A DNA stretch of 64,000 bases, from positions 186,001-250,000 of the forward strand of contig NZ_FQZD01000005.1 in NCBI RefSeq assembly GCF_900141835.1. Reading direction: 5' to 3'. Origin of the DNA: Propionispora hippei DSM 15287 (GTDB lineage: Bacteria; Bacillota; Negativicutes; Propionisporales; Propionisporaceae). Under the pieces are notes generated by a model. That model was not told where the DNA came from and did no database searches. It worked only from the letters and a program-made list of their open reading frames with translations. Made by a program: the position numbers and the translations under genes. Of this stretch, positions 1-8,336 are shown one piece after another (position 1 is the stretch's first letter; the number at the start of each line of letters is the position of its first letter).

Positions 1-1
1 G

Positions 2-409
2 GGACGGTTTGAACATAACGAAGCCTGGGGGCGGCACCATCATTTTCATGGAGAATTTCATGGAGGGATTAAGGGAAAGCTGGACAGAATAGCTTTTATG
101 ATCAGTGTTTTCCAGGCTTTGCAAGTGGAAACTCGGGAAGGGCAAGAAACCGTTCTGTCGCTAAACACCAGGGACCTTCCGGAAGATATACGGTGCCTGG
201 TCCAGGATAAAATACGGCACCGGGGTATGGGTCATCATCACCGGGGAGGCTTTTTGCAAGAGTTCAGCCAGGCCGGTCCGGTTGACGTGCAGATTACCGT
301 ATTGGTCAATGACAAGGCGGAAGTTAAGCAGGCGTCGATTACGGCTGAAGCTGTTCAAGACGGACAGGAGCGGTTAACAGGGCAGGCGGAAGTGAACTTC
401 GTCTGGTAA
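2..409 (+). CDS. Histidine-rich protein of unknown function (5' end outside window)
   Basis: The reading frame is open from base 2, so the N-terminus lies upstream of the window; the first in-frame ATG at 98 is probably internal. The visible 135 residues start with a His/Gly-rich stretch (GRHHHFHGEFHGG) and hold a second cluster (GMGHHHRGG) near the middle, followed by a mixed region rich in Val, Gln and Glu that ends in NFVW. I do not recognise a family. The His clusters suggest metal binding. A ferredoxin gene starts 12 bases after the stop, and the kinase gene further on also encodes a His-rich N-terminus, so a metal- or redox-related group is possible but unproven. Confidence 0.5.
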   Translation, partial: GRFEHNEAWGRHHHFHGEFHGGIKGKLDRIAFMISVFQALQVETREGQETVLSLNTRDLPEDIRCLVQDKIRHRGMGHHHRGGFLQEFSQAGPVDVQITVLVNDKAEVKQASITAEAVQDGQERLTGQAEVNFVW

Positions 410-421
410 CAGGCGATCCCT

Positions 422-622
422 ATGCAACTGAAACAGTATTACATTAAACCGGATCTATGCACCGGCTGCCAAGCCTGTCTGGCTGTCTGCCCGTCAGGGG
501 CTATTCAGGCAACCGGGTCGGGCATACCGGAAATCAGAATGGTTCAGTGCAAGCGCTGCGGCCTTTGCAAGAGAAAGTGCAAGAGCAAGGCGATTGCCTA
601 TCGTGTACGGCTACAATTTTAG
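422..622 (+). CDS. 2[4Fe-4S] ferredoxin-type protein
   Basis: This 66-residue protein carries two cluster-binding motifs. The first is C13-x2-C16-x2-C19-x3-C23-P, the classical ferredoxin pattern. The second is C43-x2-C46-x2-C49-x3-C53, without the usual proline and set in a very basic sequence (CKRCGLCKRKCKSK). It should be a small cytoplasmic electron carrier or an iron-sulfur subunit of a larger enzyme. It follows the His-rich gene by 12 bases, with only a weak ribosome site in front of the ATG, so translation may depend on the upstream gene. The strongly positive second half could favour an acidic partner; the partner is not visible. Confidence 0.85.
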   Translation: MQLKQYYIKPDLCTGCQACLAVCPSGAIQATGSGIPEIRMVQCKRCGLCKRKCKSKAIAYRVRLQF

Positions 623-647
623 ATTGGGCGGAGCGGGCGGAAAGTGT

Positions 648-677
648 TTTGCACCTCCGCCTGTTTTGCCCTATAAT
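648..677 (+). promoter_or_regulatory. Candidate sigma-A promoter of the kinase/regulator operon
   Basis: TTTGCA (648-653) and a perfect TATAAT (672-677) are separated by 18 bases, and the kinase ATG follows 40 bases later. The -35 box is imperfect. Confidence 0.5.
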
Positions 678-716
678 ACACTATAGAAGGAAGCTTTAGG
701 AAAAGAGTGAAAAATC

Positions 717-1913
717 ATGATTGGACAGGGGCCGCGTGGGCATGAAGGTCTGCGGTGCAAAGCGGCGCGGCACAGGCGCCGGGCGTTTCATGAACGTTTG
801 CGCCATATGGAGCAGCACCATTTGCATCATCATGGGAAGTTTTTGCAGCAATACACCTATTTTCGCTATATCCGCCCGGCGGGCATTCTGTTTAGTCTCG
901 CCGTCTTTTATATCCTGTTCAGTATAACCGGCAGTCAATTGCTTGGCCTGTTGTTTGCCGGGCTGTTGGCCGCCAGGGAAGCGGTCCACTGCTTCTTTTT
1001 CTGGAAATTGGAAAAGAACGTGATCAAACCCATGATTAAGTTAAAGCAGGGGCTGGACGAAGTGGCCCAGGGAAATTATACGATCAAAGTCCGCAATGAT
1101 TTATCCGGTGATTTGGGCAGTGTCATCGACGCTTTTAATGATATGACAGAAAAGCTGTATGCCGGTGAAATCCTGCAAGCCGAATATGAAGAAAACCGCA
1201 AAATGCTGATTGCCAATATATCCCATGATTTAAAGACGCCGATAACGGCCATACAGGGATATACCGAGGCTTTGCTGGAGGGGACGGCTGTGGCGGCTCA
1301 TACAACGGATAAGTATTTGAAAATCATTCATCAAAACAGTGCCTATGTCAATCATTTAATTGATGATCTGTTTCTGTTTGCCAAGCTGGATATGCAAAAG
1401 CTGGAGTTTCAGTTTCAGTGTGTACCGTTTAAAAGTTTTATGGATGACCTGATGGAAGAATATCAATTGGATTTTACGGAACAGGCAATCGCCTTTGACT
1501 ATAATAATGAAATTACCGGGGAAGAACAGGTTAATTTGGATGGAAAACGCTTTCGCCAGGCGATTAACAATATTCTCAGTAATGCGGTTCAGCATAGCGT
1601 AACCCGGCAATTGGCTATCCGGGTAAGAGTATACCGGCAGGTCGAAGGTGTCGGTATTGATATAAGTGATAATGGCCCGGGGATTCCTTCCGATAAGGTG
1701 CCCTTTATATTCGACCGCTTTTACCGTGTCCACACAGAGCGCCCCAAAGAAATGACCGGCAGCGGCCTGGGCCTTGCTATTGCCAGGGAATTGATTGAGG
1801 CTCACGGGGGCCACATTACGGTGGTAAGCACCCTGGACGAAGGAAGCTGTTTTACAATTGAACTGCCGGTCTGGACGGAGAATGAGGAGGAAATACTGTG
1901 CAGCGTGTGCTGA
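717..1913 (+). CDS. Membrane sensor histidine kinase with His-rich N-terminus
   Basis: This 398-residue kinase has a basic, His-rich N-terminal region (several His between residues 18 and 39), two closely spaced membrane segments at about 53-70 and 73-95, a HAMP linker (about 97-150), the HisKA dimerisation domain with the H-box NISHDLKTP (phosphoacceptor H170), and a HATPase domain with N box (NNILSNAVQH), G1 (DNGPGIP), F box and G2 (GSGLGLAIA). With almost no extracytoplasmic loop it probably senses a signal in the membrane or through the cytoplasmic His-rich tail. The ATG at 717 is used; the in-frame ATG at 807 would remove part of the basic region. It overlaps its regulator gene by 16 bases. 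Confidence 0.9.
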   Translation: MIGQGPRGHEGLRCKAARHRRRAFHERLRHMEQHHLHHHGKFLQQYTYFRYIRPAGILFSLAVFYILFSITGSQLLGLLFAGLLAAREAVHCFFFWKLEKNVIKPMIKLKQGLDEVAQGNYTIKVRNDLSGDLGSVIDAFNDMTEKLYAGEILQAEYEENRKMLIANISHDLKTPITAIQGYTEALLEGTAVAAHTTDKYLKIIHQNSAYVNHLIDDLFLFAKLDMQKLEFQFQCVPFKSFMDDLMEEYQLDFTEQAIAFDYNNEITGEEQVNLDGKRFRQAINNILSNAVQHSVTRQLAIRVRVYRQVEGVGIDISDNGPGIPSDKVPFIFDRFYRVHTERPKEMTGSGLGLAIARELIEAHGGHITVVSTLDEGSCFTIELPVWTENEEEILCSVC

Positions 1914-2590
1914 TTATCGAAGATGATCCGGATATTGCCGAGCTTGAGCGGGATTATTTGCAGCTTAACGGCTATAAGGCGGAGATTGTCCATGACGGAG
2001 TGCAGGGACTGAAAAAGGCGGCTTCCGCTATCTATGATGCGGTAGTTGTCGATGTTATGTTGCCGGGCAAGGACGGGTTCGAGATTGTTAAAGAAATCAG
2101 AAAAAGACAGGAAATTCCCGTCATTGTGGTATCGGCCAAGGGCGAAGAAATTGATAAAATCCGGGGACTTACGGTGGGGGCTGATGATTATTTGACCAAA
2201 CCGTTCAGCCCGTCGGAACTGGTGGCCAGAATCAAGGCGCATCTCAAGCGGTATCAGCGGCTAAAGGGCCTGATCCCCGCGCAGGAGGTATTGCAATACC
2301 GGGAGCTGGAAATCAACACGGCCGCTCATACCGTCTGCATCAGTGGCAAAGAAGTGCAACTGACAGCCAGGGAATATGAGTTGTTATATTTTTTAGCTGC
2401 CAACCCGAATATTGTCTTTAGTAAGGAGCAATTGTTTACTGCTATTTGGGGCGATGAGAATTTTGGCGAAGTGGCTACCGTCGCCGTTCATATCCAGAAG
2501 CTGCGCAAGAAAATCGAGAAAGACCCGGCAAATCCCGAGTTTATTGAAACTCTCTGGGGGACTGGTTACCGATTTAATTCTAAAACATAA
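1898..2590 (+). CDS. OmpR/PhoB-family response regulator
   Basis: The 230-residue protein has a receiver domain (acidic residues E8-D9-D10, phosphoacceptor D52 in VVDVMLPGKDG, conserved K101 in the LTKPF motif) and a C-terminal winged helix (about 130-228) ending in the usual GTGYRF signature. Translation starts at a GTG inside the end of the kinase gene, with GAGGAGG eight bases upstream. It is the DNA-binding partner of the upstream kinase. The kinase-first order is less common than regulator-first. Targets are unknown; adjacent genes could be one. Confidence 0.93.
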   Translation: MQRVLIIEDDPDIAELERDYLQLNGYKAEIVHDGVQGLKKAASAIYDAVVVDVMLPGKDGFEIVKEIRKRQEIPVIVVSAKGEEIDKIRGLTVGADDYLTKPFSPSELVARIKAHLKRYQRLKGLIPAQEVLQYRELEINTAAHTVCISGKEVQLTAREYELLYFLAANPNIVFSKEQLFTAIWGDENFGEVATVAVHIQKLRKKIEKDPANPEFIETLWGTGYRFNSKT

Positions 2591-2613
2591 GGCGAAATAT
2601 ATATTTTTGCTGT

Positions 2614-2653
2614 CAACAAAAAGCATCGGACGGAGCCGGTGTTTTTTTGTTGC
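2614..2653 (+). terminator. Rho-independent terminator after the two-component operon
   Basis: A stem with core CATCGG/CCGGTG (one G-T pair) is extended by A-rich and T-rich arms (CAACAAAAA and TTTTTTGTTG) and contains a run of seven T. Confidence 0.75.
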
Positions 2654-2662
2654 AAAAAAAAT

Positions 2663-2716
2663 AATAACTACTGCTCCTGGGTAGTTATTGCTCCGGGAAG
2701 ACTTTAAATTTAAGAT
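2663..2716 (+). promoter_or_regulatory. Palindrome with adjoining promoter upstream of the TrmB-type gene
   Basis: A perfect inverted repeat AATAACTAC-N9-GTAGTTATT spans 2663-2689. Its right end overlaps a -35-like TTGCTC (2688-2693), which is followed after 17 bases by a -10-like TAAGAT (2711-2716). The geometry suits an operator for a dimeric winged-helix protein, possibly the product of the next gene acting on itself. Confidence 0.5.
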
Positions 2717-2737
2717 AGTAGATAGGGGAGTGATGAA

Positions 2738-3535
2738 GTGAATGATATTACGTTAAAGCTGGAGCAACTGGGGTTTTCCTCTTATGAGGCTAAAGCCTAT
2801 TATGCACTGATTCGCAAACATCCGGCCAACGGTTATGAGATTGGCAAGATTGGGAAAATACCGTCCGCTAAAATTTATGAGACCTTGCACAGATTGGTTG
2901 TGAAGGGGGCGATTGTCGAAAGCGGCACAGACAGCGGCCGCTATTATCCGGTGCCGCCGGAGACGCTCCTGGCCAAAATACAGGAGCAGTTTACCACAAT
3001 GATACAGCAGTTGGAAGCCAGTCTAAAAGAGACAGAACCTGTGCCGGATATGGAAGTTAATCTGAACTTTTCCGGTTATGATCATTTCCTTGCCAGGGCG
3101 GCTAAAGTGATCCAGCAGGCAAGTTCCTCTTTGCTGTTGTCCCTTTGGCCTGAGGAGGGATTCTTATTGAATGATTGGCTGGCTGGTGCCGATAAACGAG
3201 GTGTAAGGGTTATTGCCGGCATATTCGGCAAACCAGTGATTGATGCCGGTTACTATGTAAATCTAGAAAGCTGCGGCGTATCTTCTCATGCCAGGCTGGC
3301 AAAACAGTTAAATGTGGTTATTGGTGATGACAAAGAAGTGGTTATCGGTGAAGTGGACAGCAATGGACAGACCGAAGGTGTATGGACTACGACCGGGAGT
3401 ATCGTGCTAATTGCCAAAGAGTACATAAAACACGATATGTGGGGGCATGCCCTGATTGCTGCTTTGGGTGAAAGCCGGTTCAGGCAGTTGTGTGCCGATA
3501 ATCCGGTACTATCCTATTTGATAAAAAAACGTTAA
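2738..3535 (+). CDS. TrmB-family transcriptional regulator
   Basis: The 265-residue protein begins with a winged helix-turn-helix of the TrmB type (residues 1-75, with the segment IPSAKIYETLHRLV for DNA contact), then a short coiled region (about 80-105) and a C-terminal phospholipase-D-like effector domain (about 110-260). In the family, known best from archaeal sugar regulators, that domain binds small ligands. Translation starts at GTG 2738 with AGGGGAG eight bases upstream. It is the first gene of an operon with a TIGR04076 protein and an EamA permease, which suggests that it controls export or uptake of a small molecule. The ligand is unknown. Confidence 0.85.
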   Translation: MNDITLKLEQLGFSSYEAKAYYALIRKHPANGYEIGKIGKIPSAKIYETLHRLVVKGAIVESGTDSGRYYPVPPETLLAKIQEQFTTMIQQLEASLKETEPVPDMEVNLNFSGYDHFLARAAKVIQQASSSLLLSLWPEEGFLLNDWLAGADKRGVRVIAGIFGKPVIDAGYYVNLESCGVSSHARLAKQLNVVIGDDKEVVIGEVDSNGQTEGVWTTTGSIVLIAKEYIKHDMWGHALIAALGESRFRQLCADNPVLSYLIKKR

Positions 3536-3549
3536 AGGAAGGAAACGAT

Positions 3550-3831
3550 ATGACTGATATTATGATTACCGCTAAAGAAGTAAAAGGACATTGTGCGGCC
3601 GGGCTTAAGGTCGGTGACAAAGTGGTGCTGCGGGGAGCGACCATTTCACTGCAGGAAAGCGATGCGGTTTGCAGCTTTGCGTTTGCCAACATTTATCCTG
3701 CGGTGTTTGCCGCCAGGCTGGGAAAAGATCTTAAAGAGCTGGGCTTGGCAACACGAACGGTGCAATGCATTGATCCGGGACCTCCCTATAGTGAAGGTGG
3801 CACCGTACTGTTTGAGGTAAAAATCATCTAA
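3550..3831 (+). CDS. TIGR04076 family protein
   Basis: The 93-residue soluble protein matches the uncharacterised TIGR04076 family as I recall it: an N-terminal C-x(3)-GLKVGDK segment, a central CSFAFANIYPAVFAARLG motif and a C-terminal CxDPGPP element before a hydrophobic beta strand. Four cysteines are present. A good ribosome site (GGAAGGAAA) lies in the 14-base gap after the regulator gene, and the stop codon overlaps the permease start by one base, so it is translated as part of the operon. No biochemical function is established. Confidence 0.8.
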   Translation: MTDIMITAKEVKGHCAAGLKVGDKVVLRGATISLQESDAVCSFAFANIYPAVFAARLGKDLKELGLATRTVQCIDPGPPYSEGGTVLFEVKII

Positions 3832-4733
3832 TGGACAATAATACGCAAAAAAATCTGCAGCAGCAATCTCTGCTGTTGACTCATCTGGAGCTATTGCTGG
3901 TTGTGACAATTTGGGCCGGCACCTTTATTTCAACCAAGTATGTTTTGCTGGAAATTCCTCCTGCCCTGTCCGCTTTGTACCGGTATGGTATTGCCTCGTT
4001 AATCTTGCTGGTGATTGATTATAAGAATCCCGAAACCATAAGGCCTTCGGACTATGGCCGGATAACCTTTTTAGGAGCCACCGGTGTAACCTTGTATTAC
4101 TTGCTGCAGCACTACGGCATCAACTACACCAATGCCACAGATGCTTCTATTCTGATCAGTCTTTCGCCGGTCTTTATTGCCTGTATTTCCTGGACTTTAT
4201 TAAAAGAAAGGGTCAAACCTGCTACGATTCTGGGGCTGGTGCTTGCGCTGGCAGGCTGTATACTGGTAATTACCAACGGCGATATTACGATAAAGAATAA
4301 TCAGGGGCGCTGGTGGGGCGATCTACTGATTTTGTTGACTGCCGTTTCCTGGGCCCTCTACAGTGTGTATGGAAAAAAAATACTGGCTGCCTATACCATC
4401 CGTACCATTGTAAAATACACTACCTGGGCGGGAACGGTATTGCTCATTCCCTTTTCCTTGCCCGAAATGGCCGGCGTGGAACATGCTTCGCTTAGTTGGA
4501 CCGGTTGGCTTAACCTTTTTTATCTTGGGGGGCTGGCTTCGGTATACGGGTATTTGGCCTGGTACCGGGCGCTTGCTAAATTGCCGTCGGTCACGGTAGG
4601 CAGCTACTTGTATTTTCGGCCCTTTTTGGCCGGACTTATGGCGGCAGTCGTGTTGCACGAACGTATCAGCGGTTACATCATTGCCGGTGGATTGCTGATT
4701 ATTGCCGGTACGTATCTATCCGTCAAAAAGTAA
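3831..4733 (+). CDS. EamA/DMT-family transporter
   Basis: The 300-residue integral membrane protein has ten predicted hydrophobic helices in two repeated EamA halves, with the junction near residue 150. The first repeat contains the typical W-A-G-T-F-I-S-T-K segment and the second W-A-L-Y-S-V-Y-G-K. Members of this drug/metabolite transporter superfamily usually export amino acids or other small metabolites. The start codon overlaps the stop of the preceding gene, so expression is tied to the TrmB-type regulator. The substrate cannot be read from the sequence. Confidence 0.9.
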   Translation: MDNNTQKNLQQQSLLLTHLELLLVVTIWAGTFISTKYVLLEIPPALSALYRYGIASLILLVIDYKNPETIRPSDYGRITFLGATGVTLYYLLQHYGINYTNATDASILISLSPVFIACISWTLLKERVKPATILGLVLALAGCILVITNGDITIKNNQGRWWGDLLILLTAVSWALYSVYGKKILAAYTIRTIVKYTTWAGTVLLIPFSLPEMAGVEHASLSWTGWLNLFYLGGLASVYGYLAWYRALAKLPSVTVGSYLYFRPFLAGLMAAVVLHERISGYIIAGGLLIIAGTYLSVKK

Positions 4734-4751
4734 CCCTGCCTTTTGGCAGGG
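4734..4751. terminator. Bidirectional terminator between convergent genes
   Basis: The hairpin CCCTGCC-TTTT-GGCAGGG sits between the permease and the opposing acetyltransferase gene. A T-rich tail lies on the plus side, and a run of five A inside the permease end gives a U-tract for the minus strand. Confidence 0.7.
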
Positions 4752-4758
4752 CTTGTTG

Positions 4759-5271
4759 TTAATTCTCGCTTGGGTTGGCGGGGCCGGTTAAATGGTATTG
4801 GTAAAAGACCAGATCCAGCCATTTGCCAAATTTGTAGCCGGCTTTTTGAATGGTTCCCGCGTTGGTAAAGCCGGCTTTCTCATGCAGCACCAGACTGGCT
4901 TTGTTACTGCCGTCAATCCCGGCCACCAGGGTGGCATAGCCCTTTGACTCAGCATATTGAATAAGTTCCTGCAGCAGCAGGGTTCCAAGGCGTTTGCCGC
5001 GATGGTCCTTGTGGACATAGATGGAGTGTTCAATTGTATATTTGTAGGCCGGCCAGGCCCGGAACGGACCAAAGGTGGCGAAGCCGATCACCAGATGATC
5101 TTCTTCCAGCACCCAAATGGGAATGTGCGCGTTTTTTTTCGTTTCATACCAGACTGTCCGGTCTTCCAGGGTATGGGGAGTATAGTCATACACTGCCGTG
5201 GTATTAAGAATAGCATCATTATAAATAGCTAAAATGGCGGGCAAGTCGGCCGCCGTCGCATAGCGGATCAT
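4759..5271 (-). CDS. GNAT N-acetyltransferase, phosphinothricin acetyltransferase-like
   Basis: The 170-residue enzyme has the GNAT fold with the acetyl-CoA loop HKDHRGKRLGTLLL at about residues 93-106 and an N-terminal IRYATAADLPAILAIYNDAI segment typical of the Pat/MddA group, which acetylates phosphinothricin, methionine sulfoximine or methionine sulfone. Length equals the family norm. Translation starts at the ATG at 5271 after ACGGAGG. It stands alone, convergent with the permease gene and divergent from the HAD gene. A detoxification role is likely; the physiological substrate is not known. Confidence 0.88.
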   Translation of the reverse strand: MIRYATAADLPAILAIYNDAILNTTAVYDYTPHTLEDRTVWYETKKNAHIPIWVLEEDHLVIGFATFGPFRAWPAYKYTIEHSIYVHKDHRGKRLGTLLLQELIQYAESKGYATLVAGIDGSNKASLVLHEKAGFTNAGTIQKAGYKFGKWLDLVFYQYHLTGPANPSEN

Positions 5272-5336
5272 GGAAATACCTCCGTAAGCTGTTGTGAATG
5301 ATAAGAGAAATATGATCGTTTTACTTCGACAGATAA

Positions 5337-5372
5337 CTAAATCCCTCCTGCTTAAGAACAGGAGGGATTTAG
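5337..5372. repeat. Perfect 14-bp inverted repeat between divergent genes
   Basis: The arms CTAAATCCCTCCTG and CAGGAGGGATTTAG flank the 8-base loop CTTAAGAA. The element lies between two divergent starts, so it terminates no obvious coding transcript. It could be an operator or a block to antisense reading. Confidence 0.7.
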
Positions 5373-5388
5373 TTTATGAAAAAAGAAA

Positions 5389-5418
5389 ATGACGGTAGGC
5401 CGGAAAAATAGTTATAAT
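5389..5418 (+). promoter_or_regulatory. Candidate promoter of the HAD phosphatase gene
   Basis: ATGACG (5389-5394) and a perfect TATAAT (5413-5418) are 18 bases apart, and the start codon follows 33 bases later. Confidence 0.5.
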
Positions 5419-5451
5419 AGACATATGTTATAAAGAAATGGAGCTGTAATC

Positions 5452-6108
5452 ATGAAAGCAGTTATTTTTGATATGGACGGCGTTATTATTGACAGCGAGC
5501 CGGTCCATGCCAGTGTTCTGATGGGCGCATTAAGACAGCATGGTGCGAAACTTTCCGCCGGGGCGAATACTTTAACCCGGTTTGCCGGGATGACGATTCC
5601 TGCCATTTTTTCCGCCTTAAAGAAGGAACATCAGATTAAGGCATCGGTAGAAGAACTGGTAGCCTGCCATGAGGCAGGGCTTGTAAAATATGTAAAAGAA
5701 ACTGCAGAAGAGCCGATTCAGGGAATTCTGCCATTGCTGAGAGGATTAAAGGGAAAAAATGTTCCCGTAGCCATTGCTTCGTCTTCCAGCAAAAAGATGA
5801 TTGAATTGGTAGTAAATAAACTGAAGCTTACCGATTACTTTCAACAACTGGTAAGCGGGGAAGAGGTCTCGCGGGGCAAGCCTTATCCTGATGTTTATTT
5901 GGCCACGGCCAGCCGCCTGGGCATCTCGCCGGAATGCTGCCTGGTAATTGAGGACTCTATGAACGGAACTATAGCGGCCAAAGAAGCAGGCATGTTCTGC
6001 ATCGGTTTTCGCAATCCCAATACTAATGGCGGTAAACAGGACTTGAGCCGGGCCGATATGGTAGTCGATCATATCACCGAAATAGAGCTGAATGACTGGT
6101 TGGTGTAA
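5452..6108 (+). CDS. HAD-superfamily hydrolase, beta-phosphoglucomutase-like
   Basis: This 218-residue cytoplasmic protein has all four HAD motifs: DMDGVIIDSE (nucleophile D8, acid/base D10), the SSS motif near residue 109, the lysine of SRGKPYPDVY near 141, and IEDSMNG near 166. A helical cap is inserted between motifs 1 and 2, as in subfamily IA beta-phosphoglucomutase or sugar-phosphate phosphatases. A TGGAG ribosome site precedes the ATG. The next gene follows after 14 bases, so the two are probably cotranscribed. Whether it is a mutase or a phosphatase is not decided by these motifs. Confidence 0.88.
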   Translation: MKAVIFDMDGVIIDSEPVHASVLMGALRQHGAKLSAGANTLTRFAGMTIPAIFSALKKEHQIKASVEELVACHEAGLVKYVKETAEEPIQGILPLLRGLKGKNVPVAIASSSSKKMIELVVNKLKLTDYFQQLVSGEEVSRGKPYPDVYLATASRLGISPECCLVIEDSMNGTIAAKEAGMFCIGFRNPNTNGGKQDLSRADMVVDHITEIELNDWLV

Positions 6109-6122
6109 ATCGTACGAAGGCG

Positions 6123-6587
6123 GTGGGAAAACGCATGGAAGTAGAAGCGTATATTGCCCGGCGAGTGTTGGACTGCTATTGGCAAGACGATGTTAACTGT
6201 GCGACGACGACCTTACGGGTACTGTCTGAACTATATGGAGTATCCCTGGAGAAGCAGGTGCTCCATTCGGCCGTTGGGTTGCATGGCGCCGGCGGTTTTG
6301 CCGCACAATGCGGCTTGGTGGAAGGTGGCTTACTGTTCATTGGTATATTAGGGGCAGAACGCAAGCTGACGCCAGAAGCGATCATTTCCTGCTGCTATCA
6401 TTTTGCCCGTACTTTTGAGGCGCGGTTTGGCAGTCTCCTATGCAGCCAGTTGCGCCCTGAGGGATTTATAGCGGATAATCCCCCCCATTTATGTGAGGCA
6501 CTGACTGCCCAGGCTATCAGCTTTGCCGCTTTGTATATAAAGAACAGTCCGGAATTTGCCTGTCTGGAAAGTACCTGCAGCACATAG
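6123..6587 (+). CDS. C_GCAxxG_C_C family protein
   Basis: The 154-residue protein resembles the C_GCAxxG_C_C family of putative redox proteins: an N-terminal cysteine in a D-V-N-C-A-T-T helix, a glycine-rich segment (GLHGAGGFAAQCGLVEGG) replacing the signature core, and further cysteines near residues 84, 100 and 117. Family members are often fused or adjacent to redox enzymes, but no reaction is established. A GTG at 6123 is used here; ATG 6135 is an equally good start four codons later. It lies 14 bases after the HAD gene. Confidence 0.7.
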   Translation: MGKRMEVEAYIARRVLDCYWQDDVNCATTTLRVLSELYGVSLEKQVLHSAVGLHGAGGFAAQCGLVEGGLLFIGILGAERKLTPEAIISCCYHFARTFEARFGSLLCSQLRPEGFIADNPPHLCEALTAQAISFAALYIKNSPEFACLESTCST

Positions 6588-6679
6588 ATTAGTAACTATG
6601 CAGCAGTGGCGAATTAGGCCGGGCTTGTTTTGCGCATACTAGTAAGTAAGAGTGTTGTATGTCAGGAGGGACTGCTGGT

Positions 6680-8149
6680 ATGGAAAAGATAATAGATTCT
6701 GTGGGATGGAATTTTGATAATAGTTATGCCCGGCTGCCTGCTGTTTTTTTTACGGCCCAGCAACCTGAGCCGGTGGATTCGCCTGTGCTGGTTTGTTACA
6801 ATGAGGCGTTGGCGGCAGACTTGGGACTCTCTGTGGAAAAATTGAAAAGCGAGACAGGGGTGGCAGTGCTGGCAGGTAACCGGCTGCCTGATGGAGCGGC
6901 GTCACTGGCTCAGGCCTACGCCGGACACCAGTTCGGTCATTTTACCATGCTGGGAGACGGACGGGCCATACTGCTTGGCGAGCAGTTGACACCGCAGGGA
7001 GAACGGTATGACCTGCAATTGAAGGGGGCCGGCCGAACGCCCTATTCGCGGCGGGGAGACGGGCGGGCCGCGCTGGGACCGATGTTGCGGGAATACATCA
7101 TCAGTGAAGCCATGCACGGGCTTGGTATTGCAACCACCCGCAGTCTGGCCGTGGTGGCTACCGGACAGGCGATCAGGCGCGAAACCGAACTGCCCGGCGC
7201 CGTCCTGACCCGGGTGGCGGCCAGCCATTTACGGGTGGGGACCTTTGAATATGCTGCCCGCTGGGGCAGCACCGAGGAATTGCGCCTGCTGGCCGACTAC
7301 GCGATTAACCGGCATTTCCCCGAACTGACCGGAGCAGACGGACGGTATCTATTGCTGCTGCGCGAGGTGATCGGACGGCAAGCCGGGTTAATTGCGGCCT
7401 GGCAGTTGGTCGGCTTTATCCATGGAGTGATGAATACCGATAATATGACGATTAGTGGGGAAACGATTGATTATGGTCCCTGCGCGTTTATGGATAACTA
7501 TGATCCGGCGACAGTATTTAGTTCCATTGATCATTACGGCCGGTATGCCTATGAAAATCAACCGCAAATTGCCGCCTGGAACCTGGCGCGTTTCGCCGAG
7601 ACCCTGCTGCCTCTCTTGGCCGCCGAAGAAAATATGGCGATAGAGCTGGCTCAGGCGGCTATTGCCGAATTCCCTGAATTGTACCACCGTCACTGGCTGG
7701 CCGGTATGCGGGCAAAGCTGGGCTTATCTAATGAGGAAGCGCAGGACGAGACGCTGGTGGAGGACCTGCTTGCTTTGCTGCATAAGCAGCAGGCTGATTA
7801 TACCAATACCTTTCTGGATTTGACTTTTGATACTCGCCAGGATACCAAATTATGGGCTGATTCCGAATTTATCCGCTGGCATGAAGCCTGGCGGATGAGA
7901 CTGGCCCGCCAGCAGGAAACCCCGGAGGCGGTACGGCAGCAGATGAAATGCCATAACCCGGCGCTAATCCCCAGAAATCACCAGGTTGAGGCAGCTTTGG
8001 ACAGCGCAGTCCGGCTGGGAGACTATCAGGTTATGGAAAGACTGCTGCAGGGCTTGGCAAGACCTTACGAACATCGCCCGGAACAGGCCTGTTATGCAGA
8101 GCTGCCTCAACTCTCCGGCCAGCCATATCGGACTTTTTGCGGTACTTGA
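6680..8149 (+). CDS. selO: SelO/YdiU protein adenylyltransferase
   Basis: The protein of about 489 residues belongs to the SelO (UPF0061/YdiU) pseudokinase family, which transfers AMP from ATP to Ser/Thr/Tyr of target proteins in redox defence. Recognisable parts are [21 protein letters not shown], the [17 protein letters not shown] loop, [13 protein letters not shown] with the catalytic Asn/Asp, and IDYGP with the metal-binding Asp. The C-terminus ends in F-C-G-T, a Cys in the place where eukaryotic SelO has selenocysteine. ATG 6680 is preferred over ATG 6659 because AGGAGGG lies nine bases upstream of it. Confidence 0.93.
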   Translation: MEKIIDSVGWNFDNSYARLPAVFFTAQQPEPVDSPVLVCYNEALAADLGLSVEKLKSETGVAVLAGNRLPDGAASLAQAYAGHQFGHFTMLGDGRAILLGEQLTPQGERYDLQLKGAGRTPYSRRGDGRAALGPMLREYIISEAMHGLGIATTRSLAVVATGQAIRRETELPGAVLTRVAASHLRVGTFEYAARWGSTEELRLLADYAINRHFPELTGADGRYLLLLREVIGRQAGLIAAWQLVGFIHGVMNTDNMTISGETIDYGPCAFMDNYDPATVFSSIDHYGRYAYENQPQIAAWNLARFAETLLPLLAAEENMAIELAQAAIAEFPELYHRHWLAGMRAKLGLSNEEAQDETLVEDLLALLHKQQADYTNTFLDLTFDTRQDTKLWADSEFIRWHEAWRMRLARQQETPEAVRQQMKCHNPALIPRNHQVEAALDSAVRLGDYQVMERLLQGLARPYEHRPEQACYAELPQLSGQPYRTFCGT

Positions 8150-8336
8150 AAAGTTGGCTGTAAAACGGTAATACAATCATAATTTTAAAAAATAACTAAA
8201 CATAAAGTTTATGTCGAATTTCAAACAGGATTTTTCCGGTACGCATAGAATAGTAGCAAAGTCATAGGGAAAAGACACAGTCTATTTAGAAAATGCATGA
8301 ATGTGATGTTCTTGGCATGGCAGGAGGAGATAGTAT

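Noticed and set aside
8147-8182. Possible selenocysteine readthrough at the selO TGA
   Set aside because: The conserved position near the C-terminus is already filled by Cys (F-C-G-T), and the TGA is followed by only a few codons without a visible SECIS hairpin.
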